Below, one piece after another: positions 58,597 to 64,000 of a stretch of DNA of 64,000 bases. This stretch comes from Pectobacterium carotovorum (lineage in GTDB: Bacteria; Pseudomonadota; Gammaproteobacteria; Enterobacterales; Enterobacteriaceae), in contig NZ_JAXAFK010000004.1 in assembly GCF_033898505.1 (NCBI RefSeq), positions 186,001 to 250,000 of the forward strand, given 5' to 3'. Position 1 is the first letter of the stretch, and every line of letters starts with the position of its first letter. The translations under genes and the position numbers were made by a program. The notes under the pieces were generated by a model. That model saw only the letters and a program-made list of their open reading frames with translations. It made no database searches and was not told the DNA's origin.

Positions 58597-59934
58597 TTAA
58601 TGCGCGTCGATAAACACGATTTTCAGCAGGAACAGCAGCGCAACGACAACCACACACGGGCTGATTTCACGCCAGCGTCCCGTCGCTAACTTCATTACAC
58701 AGTAAGAAATGAAGCCCAGCGCGATCCCCTCGGTAATAGAGAAGCTGAACGGCATCATCACGGCGGTAATAAAGGCCGGAACGGCTTCCGTCAAGTCATC
58801 CCACTTCACACGCGCCAGACTGGACGTCATCAGTACGCCCACGTAAATCAGTGCGCCCGCGGCCGCATAGGCAGGCACCATACCCGCCAGCGGTGACAGG
58901 AAGATCACCAACAGGAACAGCAAACCCACCACCACGGCGGTCAGACCGGTGCGCCCACCGACGGACACGCCAGAGGAGCTTTCAATATACGCCGTAACGG
59001 AGGAGGTGCCGATAAACGAACCGGCCACAGAGCTAACGCTATCAACATATAGCGCCTGCTTCATACGCGGGAACTTACCGCGCGCATCGACCAGACCGGC
59101 TTTATCCGTCACGCCAATCAGCGTACCGGAGGAGTCAAACAGGTTAACCAGCATGAAGGAGAAAATAATGCCGGACATCCCGAGGTTCAGCGCACCCGCC
59201 AGATCAACCTGACCGACCACCGACGTTACGCTCGGCGGCATAGAGAACACGCCAGCAAACTTCACATCACCCAGCAGCAGGCCAATCGAGGTGGTCACGA
59301 CAATGGAGATCAGCACCGCAGCATGAATATTGCGTGAAGCCAGCGCCACAATAATGAAAAAGCCCAGCGCACCCAGCAGCACGCTGTGTGACGTCAGGTT
59401 GCCAATTGTCACTAGTGTTTCAGGATTAGGAACGATAATACCGGCATTTTTCAGGCCCATCATGGCAATGAATAGCCCGATACCGCTGGCGATCCCCAAA
59501 CGCAGGCTAAGCGGGATATTGGCGATCATCCAATAGCGAATCTGGAAGATGGTCAGCAACAGGAAACCGATTGCGCCCCAGAAAATAGCACCCATCGCAA
59601 CCTGCCATGGCAGCCCCATCGCTCCCACAACAACAAACGCGAAAAACGCATTCAGCCCCATTGCTGGAGCCAGCGCCACAGGCAGGTTCGCCAGCAGCCC
59701 CATCAAAATACTGCCGAATGCCGCAATCAGACAGGTGGTCACAAAGACCGCTTTGGTATCCATCCCCGCCGCACCCAGAATCTGCGGGTTAACAAAAACG
59801 ATGTAGACCATCGTCAAAAACGTCGTGAAACCGGCAATCGTTTCCGTACGTGCTGTCGTGCCGTGTTGTTTAAGTTTAAACACGCGCTCCAGCAGGCCCT
59901 GCTCGGTAGCAAGACCGGGTTGTGATTTATTCAT
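58597..59934 (-). CDS. adeP: Adenine permease AdeP (NCS2/AzgA family)
   Basis: A 445-residue inner-membrane purine:H+ symporter, the same length as E. coli AdeP. ATG 59934 (MNKSQPGLATEQGLLERVFKLKQHGTTARTE) is chosen over the extension to 59943. Family motifs: AGFTTFLTMVYIVFVNPQIL, LANLPVALAPAMGLNAFFAF, SFMLVNLFDSSGTLIGV, GTSSVTAYIESSSGVSVGGRTGLTAVV. Fits beside yieE and yieH as in E. coli, but yieF/chrR is absent. Confidence 0.93.
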   Translation of the reverse strand: MNKSQPGLATEQGLLERVFKLKQHGTTARTETIAGFTTFLTMVYIVFVNPQILGAAGMDTKAVFVTTCLIAAFGSILMGLLANLPVALAPAMGLNAFFAFVVVGAMGLPWQVAMGAIFWGAIGFLLLTIFQIRYWMIANIPLSLRLGIASGIGLFIAMMGLKNAGIIVPNPETLVTIGNLTSHSVLLGALGFFIIVALASRNIHAAVLISIVVTTSIGLLLGDVKFAGVFSMPPSVTSVVGQVDLAGALNLGMSGIIFSFMLVNLFDSSGTLIGVTDKAGLVDARGKFPRMKQALYVDSVSSVAGSFIGTSSVTAYIESSSGVSVGGRTGLTAVVVGLLFLLVIFLSPLAGMVPAYAAAGALIYVGVLMTSSLARVKWDDLTEAVPAFITAVMMPFSFSITEGIALGFISYCVMKLATGRWREISPCVVVVALLFLLKIVFIDAH

Positions 59935-60282
59935 GAGTAACAATCCAAAGAAGGGAATAACTGTCGTCGGGTATCCTATAACAAAACGCTACGTTTTTAC
60001 GTTGATCCCACGTTTTTTTTCATCGAATAAGAAGAACCTATTAACGTCATCGTTTTCTCTCGGTTAAATCCCCCTGATTTTACGCAAGATAGCGCTAAAA
60101 ATGGCTTTGTAGGTCGCAATATCGGGTCAATTGGTTAAAGTAAGGAACGCCTTCTCATTCTGATCGTTTAAGAACCGAGATACCGGGGCGACCACGGTGC
60201 GAGGTGTCCCTACGGGAACCTCATCACCGTGTTTCCCCTAAAGTGATAATAAGACTTTATATTTCATCGATAAGGATTGGTC
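59935..60282. other. Gene-free region between adeP and yieH
   Basis: About 350 bp holding the divergent promoters and repeat copy B (60173-60241). No confident PurR box or riboswitch was seen. Confidence 0.55.
60173..60241 (+). repeat. Structured intergenic repeat, copy B
   Basis: Diverged copy of 1590-1660 and 60955-61024. The arms are changed on both sides: CACGGTG (60193-60199) pairs with CACCGTG (60225-60231), while GAGG/CCTC, TCCC/GGGA and the outer GGGG/CCCC are kept. Lies just upstream of yieH. Confidence 0.85.
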
Positions 60283-60951
60283 ATGCCACGTATTGAATGC
60301 GTCTTCTTCGACTGTGATGGCACGCTGGTTGATAGCGAAGTGCTGTGTTGTCAGGCTTATGTGAATATCTTCATCCCATACGGGGTGAACTTATCGCTGG
60401 AGGAGGTGATAAAAACCTACAAGGGCGTGAAGCTGTACGAGATTATTGCCCGCATCAGCCAGCAGCATGGCTTAACCGTATCGGTAGAAGACGCGGAGCG
60501 TCATTTCCGGCAAGAGGTGAAACGGCTGTTCGATGAATCCCTGCAACCGATCGAAGGCGCACGTGAGCTAGTGCAGTCCATCACCGTTCCGATGGCTGTG
60601 GTTTCTAACGGCCCGGTCAGCAAGATGCAGCATTCGCTCGGCCTGACGCATATGCTCGATCTGTTTGGCGACCATCTCTACAGCGGCTACGATCTGAAAA
60701 AATGGAAGCCCGATCCCGCGGTGCTGTATCACGCTGCCGAGCAGCTACAGCTTCCGATTGAGCACTGCATTTTGGTTGAAGACTCCGCCGCTGGCGTACA
60801 GGCTGGCATCGCGGCGGGCATTCCGGTGTTCTATTACTGCGCCGATCCCCACAATCAGCCGATTCATCATCCGCTGGTCACGATGTTCGATGATATGCGT
60901 GAACTGCCGCAAATCTGGCGCGAAAAAGGCTGGAATATCACCGAGCAGTAG
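60283..60951 (+). CDS. yieH: HAD phosphatase YieH (6-phosphogluconate phosphatase family)
   Basis: A 222-residue HAD subfamily IA phosphatase. Motif I VFFDCDGTLVDSE, motif II VVSNGP, the conserved Lys in KKWKPDPAVL, motif IV VEDSAAGVQAG. Start ATG 60283 (MPRIECVFF) with SD AAGGA; the frame opens at a TTG two codons earlier. E. coli YieH acts on 6-phosphogluconate and pyridoxal phosphate. Flanked on both sides by the structured repeat in the same orientation. Confidence 0.93.
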   Translation: MPRIECVFFDCDGTLVDSEVLCCQAYVNIFIPYGVNLSLEEVIKTYKGVKLYEIIARISQQHGLTVSVEDAERHFRQEVKRLFDESLQPIEGARELVQSITVPMAVVSNGPVSKMQHSLGLTHMLDLFGDHLYSGYDLKKWKPDPAVLYHAAEQLQLPIEHCILVEDSAAGVQAGIAAGIPVFYYCADPHNQPIHHPLVTMFDDMRELPQIWREKGWNITEQ

Positions 60952-60954
60952 CAG

Positions 60955-61024
60955 CATCGAGATACACGGGGCGACCACAGGGGTGAGGCCTCCCTACGGG
61001 AACCTCCCCCTGTGTTTCCCCTAA
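60955..61024 (+). repeat. Structured intergenic repeat, copy C
   Basis: Nearly identical to copy A over the whole element; within the folded core the only difference is TGC to TAC in the loop. Lies between the yieH stop and the convergent permease gene; no T-tract follows. Confidence 0.85.
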
Positions 61025-61052
61025 TAACAGGCTTCAGTGACCCGTATTCGTC

Positions 61053-61781
61053 TCACGCAGGCTTATTCCGCCACCACAGCAAACGGCGCTTCGGCTGCTT
61101 TTCCTGCTGGTTAAAACGGGCGTTAACCCGGTTAGCCAGCAGTTCCAATGACAGGCAAAACACAAAGTAGACCAGCGCGACAAACAGGAAAACCTCCATC
61201 GGGTAGACCATGCTGCGGTTATTAACCTGGGTAGCGAGAAACGTCAGCTCGCCGACGCCGACAATGTAGGCCAGTGAAGTGTCTTTAATCAGGGAAATCC
61301 ACTGATTAATGAAAGAGGGCACCATCATCCGCAGCGCCTGCGGCAGGACTATCTGCCATAGCACCTGCCAGCGGCTTAATCCCAGCGAGAGTCCAGCCTG
61401 CCACTGGCCGCGCCCAATCGCGACAATGCCCGCTTTCACGCCATGCGCCAGATACGCCGAGGCGATAAGCGCCAGCGCACACACCACGGTCGTGATTTCA
61501 GGGATATCGACGCCAAAAACGATCGGCAGCAGAAAGTAGGTCCAGAAAATCAGCATGATGACGGGAATCGCACGGAAAAACCCTAGCACCATCGCCAACA
61601 GCGCGCTCCATACGCCTCGGGACATCGCCAGCGCCACGCCCAATATCGTACCCAGAACAGCAGAGGCTACGCCCGCCAGCAGACTCATCACCAGTGTCAG
61701 CGCCGCGCCACCCAGCGGGCCATCCGGGAACGTTCCCCACATCAAATAACCGATGTTATCGGTGATAACGGTAAAATCCAT
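61053..61781 (-). CDS. Polar amino-acid ABC importer permease (second)
   Basis: A 242-residue HisM/GlnP-type permease. About five hydrophobic segments; EAA loop RGQWQAGLSLGLSRWQVLWQIVLPQALRMMVPSFINQWISLIKDTSLAYIVGVGEL. The N-terminal FRAIPVIMLIFWTYFLLP is typical of glutamate/aspartate-type systems. 1 bp after the first permease gene. The operon has no ATPase gene downstream. Confidence 0.9.
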   Translation of the reverse strand: MDFTVITDNIGYLMWGTFPDGPLGGAALTLVMSLLAGVASAVLGTILGVALAMSRGVWSALLAMVLGFFRAIPVIMLIFWTYFLLPIVFGVDIPEITTVVCALALIASAYLAHGVKAGIVAIGRGQWQAGLSLGLSRWQVLWQIVLPQALRMMVPSFINQWISLIKDTSLAYIVGVGELTFLATQVNNRSMVYPMEVFLFVALVYFVFCLSLELLANRVNARFNQQEKQPKRRLLWWRNKPA

Positions 61782-61782
61782 C

Positions 61783-62526
61783 TCAGTGTCTCTCCGCCAG
61801 ATTGCGCTGCTGACGCCACATGCCCCAACCTTCCATTACGGCAATAATCACGATGTACAACACCGTCGCCACGCCAAACGCCTGAAACGTGCGTAAGGTT
61901 TCCGTCTCCACCTGACGCGACGCGTAGGACAATTCAGCGACGCCAATCGCCATCGTCAACGACGAGTTCTTAACGATATTCATGTATTGCCCCAGCAGCG
62001 GTGGCAAAGCGATTTTTAGCGCCTGCGGCAGCACCACATAGCGCATGGATTGCCAACCGGTTAGCCCCAGAGCATGCGCCGCGTACTTCTGCCCTCGCGC
62101 CACACCGCGAATACCGGCGCGAATTTCCTCGGCAATAAACGCGCTGGAGTAGAGCGTCAGCCCGGCCAGGCCCGCCAGAAACTCAAAAGAAGGCCACGCT
62201 AACGTCATGCCCAATAGCGAAAGAACATGCGGAGTGTTCAGCCATTGCATCATCTCTGAGGGAAAAAGCTGACCGGCACCGAAATACCAGAAAAACAGCT
62301 GCACCAGCAGCGGCGTATTACGAAATAGCGAGCTGTAAGCAACAACGATGCTGCTCAGCAGCCGAATCTGGCTGTCTCTGGCTGCGGCCAACAGAAAGCC
62401 CAGCACCGTAGACAGGACGATCGTACTCAGGGATATGCCCAGCGTGATCAAGAAACCGTGCCACAGCCAGATGAGGTATTGAGGAGCCAACAGCCACGAC
62501 TCAATCGATTGCAGCGCCGTATCCAT
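61783..62526 (-). CDS. Polar amino-acid ABC importer permease (first)
   Basis: A 247-residue HisQ/GltJ-type permease. LFRNTPLLVQLFFWYFGAGQLFP in the N-terminal half; EAA loop RGQKYAAHALGLTGWQSMRYVVLPQALKIALPPLLGQYMNIVKNSSLTMAIGVAEL. ATG 62526 (MDTALQSIESW) has AGAGA 7 nt upstream; the frame extends to 62562 with a charged leader and no SD. Pairs with the permease at 61053. Confidence 0.9.
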   Translation of the reverse strand: MDTALQSIESWLLAPQYLIWLWHGFLITLGISLSTIVLSTVLGFLLAAARDSQIRLLSSIVVAYSSLFRNTPLLVQLFFWYFGAGQLFPSEMMQWLNTPHVLSLLGMTLAWPSFEFLAGLAGLTLYSSAFIAEEIRAGIRGVARGQKYAAHALGLTGWQSMRYVVLPQALKIALPPLLGQYMNIVKNSSLTMAIGVAELSYASRQVETETLRTFQAFGVATVLYIVIIAVMEGWGMWRQQRNLAERH

Positions 62527-62570
62527 GCGTTTATCTCTCTTTGTCATTATTACGAGGTACAAATAGAAAT

Positions 62571-62590
62571 GCCCTCTGCATGCAGAGGGC
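62571..62590 (-). terminator. Intercistronic palindrome after the binding-protein gene
   Basis: GCCCTCTGCATGCAGAGGGC, a perfect 20-bp palindrome followed on the minus strand by ATTTCTATTT. Likely attenuates read-through into the permease genes. Confidence 0.65.
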
Positions 62591-62619
62591 TAAGATCATC
62601 GCACTGAAGATGTCAGCTA

Positions 62620-63456
62620 TCAGGATTTAGGCTGCTGATCCAACGGGGCAAAGGTGAAATCGCCGCGCGGCTGAGCCGATTTCGTGCTTGGCCCAAACCA
62701 GCGATCGTAGATCGTCTTCGCTTCGCCCTGTTTTTCCAGGTTAATCAGCGTGTCGTTAATCTTCGCTGTCAGGCGCTCTTCGCCCTTCGGAATCCCGACG
62801 CCCTGATACTCTTTGGTGATGCTGAACGGAGAGATTTCAAACTCCGCCTTCTGGGCATCAGGTACGTTCGCCAGCAAACCGACCAGCTTGGCATCATCCT
62901 GCGTGATGGCCTGAACGTTGCCGTTACGCAGCGCAGCGAAGGCCAGCGGCGTATCGTCGTAGGAAATCACTTTGGCAGTCGGGTAGTGTTCACGCAGGGT
63001 AATTTCCTGCACGGTGCCTTTATCGGCGCCGATACGCAGCGTTTTGATGTCGTCCGGCGTTTTCAGCACGCCTTTACGGGCGATGAATTTCTGCCCGGTG
63101 GCGAAGTAAGGAATACTAAAGTTAACCTGCTTGGCACGCTCATCGGTAATGGTGAAGTTCGCAGCGATCAGATCGACTTTCTGCGAACTTAACAGCGGAA
63201 TACGGTTAGCCGGGTTAGTCGCGCGCAGCTCCACCTTCACGCCCAGCGCCTTACCAATCGCCTCGGCGATATCCACGTCATAACCCACCAGCTTTTTGCT
63301 CTGCGGATCGACATAGCCAAACGGCGGGTTGCTGTCGAAGACAGCAATTTTCACCACGCCCGCCTTCTGAATGTCATCTAATTTATCTGCCTGTGCAGCA
63401 CCAGAAACGGAAGCCAATCCGGCCAATAAAGTCACTGTCAAAATCTGCTTTTTCAT
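62620..63456 (-). CDS. Polar amino-acid ABC importer binding protein
   Basis: A 278-residue family 3 periplasmic binding protein. Signal peptide MKKQILTVTLLAGLASVSGAAQA. Family pattern: VVKIAVFDSNPPFGYVDPQSKKLVGYDVDIAEAIGKALGVKVE, RIPLLSSQKVDLIAANFTITDERAKQVNFSIPY, LRIGADKGTVQEITLREHYP, GIPKGEERLTAKINDTLINLEKQGEAKTIYDRWFG. Ligand probably a glutamate-, aspartate- or cystine-like amino acid (inference). First gene of the leftward operon. Confidence 0.92.
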   Translation of the reverse strand: MKKQILTVTLLAGLASVSGAAQADKLDDIQKAGVVKIAVFDSNPPFGYVDPQSKKLVGYDVDIAEAIGKALGVKVELRATNPANRIPLLSSQKVDLIAANFTITDERAKQVNFSIPYFATGQKFIARKGVLKTPDDIKTLRIGADKGTVQEITLREHYPTAKVISYDDTPLAFAALRNGNVQAITQDDAKLVGLLANVPDAQKAEFEISPFSITKEYQGVGIPKGEERLTAKINDTLINLEKQGEAKTIYDRWFGPSTKSAQPRGDFTFAPLDQQPKS

Positions 63457-63580
63457 TCCCTGCCCCTTAGTTATCGCTGTATTAACAGCAGGCTATCAGC
63501 AGGGTGAAAACGCGGGAAATAACATAAACAGCTATAATATAACCTTATGTTACTTCGGTATTCTGGCAGATTATCCTGAT

Positions 63581-64000
63581 TCAAGTACGTTCTGGTGGAT
63601 TGATGGAAAGCGGCAAACTACCGCCAAGCACGTCATTAATCTGACTGGCTACCTCATCAAATAACGCATAGCGTCGGCGGTATTCCGCCCGTTTGCGGCT
63701 GGGAATGTCCTGTTCAGACTTTCTCGGAATTGATAACGGCAACGCAATGTTGCCATCAGGCAGCGATTGACCGCCGTGAGCGAAAAGGAAAGCATTGTAG
63801 TCGGCCAGAAAAACATGGCGTTTCTTACTGCGATAGCGCCAGTGTTTATAGATATGCGTTTCGTTACTGACCGCGACAACGTGCGCCAGATTAAGGCCTC
63901 GAGCCAAGTTAAGCAGGCCTTCCAGAAGAAGGCGTTTGGGAAACAGACTATGGCAATCTCGCGTCGCGCCCTGAATAACGTGATGCGGCGTTTGTGCATC
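63581..64000 (-). CDS. VirK/YbjX-family protein (DUF535), C-terminal part (runs off the window)
   Basis: The last 139 codons of a DUF535 protein: GATRDCHSLFPKRLLLEGLLNLARGLNLAHVVAVSNETHIYKHWRYRSKK..., ADYNAFLF, and the C-terminal block LPLSIPRKSEQDIPSRKRAEYRRRYALFDEVASQI. The open frame continues past base 64000, so the true start is outside. Relatives (VirK, YbjX) are linked to virulence and envelope-stress regulation, mechanism unknown. Confidence 0.85.
   Translation of the reverse strand, partial: DAQTPHHVIQGATRDCHSLFPKRLLLEGLLNLARGLNLAHVVAVSNETHIYKHWRYRSKKRHVFLADYNAFLFAHGGQSLPDGNIALPLSIPRKSEQDIPSRKRAEYRRRYALFDEVASQINDVLGGSLPLSINPPERT

Noticed and set aside
59935..60010. PurR box or purine riboswitch before adeP
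   Set aside because: ACGCTACGTTTTTACGT resembles a PurR site only with a gap, and no purine-aptamer core motifs were found.

Overview
The window looks like chromosomal DNA of a soft-rot enterobacterium, most likely Pectobacterium or a close relative. The housekeeping proteins (GyrB, RecF, DnaN, DnaA, RpmH, RnpA, YidC, MnmE, IbpA/B) closely match those I remember from E. coli. The neighbourhood combines E. coli-like synteny blocks (yidE-ibpB-ibpA-yidQ-yidR, dgoRKADT, gyrB-recF-dnaN-dnaA / rpmH-rnpA-yidD-yidC-mnmE, qorB/ytfH, yieE-adeP-yieH) with plant-associated sugar and sulfonate uptake. The species call is inference. No rRNA, tRNA, CRISPR array, insertion sequence or prophage was seen.

Layout. 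1-3.4 kb: yidE end, heat-shock ibpAB, yidQ, yidR. 3.6-3.9 and 11.6-11.9 kb: two near-identical small periplasmic DUF1471 proteins. 4.1-7.2 kb: a cellobiose-type PTS (EIIB, EIIC) with a phospho-beta-glucosidase. 7.6-11.5 kb: ssuADCB sulfonate uptake and desulfonation. 12.0-17.1 kb: D-galactonate catabolism dgoRKADT. 17.4-26.7 kb: a seven-gene transport and catabolic operon (peptide-type importer, two nucleoside hydrolases, a DapA-family lyase) with a divergent LysR regulator. 26.8-32.5 kb: yidA and a second, complete beta-glucoside PTS set with its LacI-type regulator. 32.6-36.6 kb: chemoreceptor, GFA-family protein, MFS transporter. 36.7-47.3 kb: the replication-gene core, transcribed outward from the dnaA/rpmH intergenic region. 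47.9-52.8 kb: AT-rich acyltransferase gene, qorB/ytfH, TetR + SmvA-like efflux. 52.9-54.6 kb: a three-lipoprotein CsgG/DUF4810/DUF799 operon. 55.1-57.6 kb: aegA-hydN iron-sulfur redox operon. 57.8-61.0 kb: yieE, adeP, yieH. 61.0-63.5 kb: a polar amino-acid importer lacking its ATPase. End: a truncated VirK/DUF535 gene.

How the parts work together. Two PTS/GH1 clusters import and cleave beta-glucosides; LacI-like operators of similar sequence lie in front of both, and only one cluster carries EIIA and a regulator. The dgo genes form one overlapping operon, preceded by two 11-bp palindromes of the DgoR type. The 17-26 kb operon couples uptake of an unknown compound to N-glycosidic cleavage and an aldolase-type step, and is the best candidate for an undescribed pathway.

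Non-coding structure worth attention: a three-copy, about 70-bp folded repeat with compensatory base changes; a second REP-like repeat; a conserved 5'-leader stem-loop in front of both DUF1471 genes; a sigma-28 promoter with a consensus CRP site over its predicted start upstream of the chemoreceptor gene; a sigma-32 promoter with a ROSE-type thermometer before ibpA; an FNR-type site with class II geometry before aegA; and a dense GATC cluster with DnaA boxes between dnaA and rpmH.
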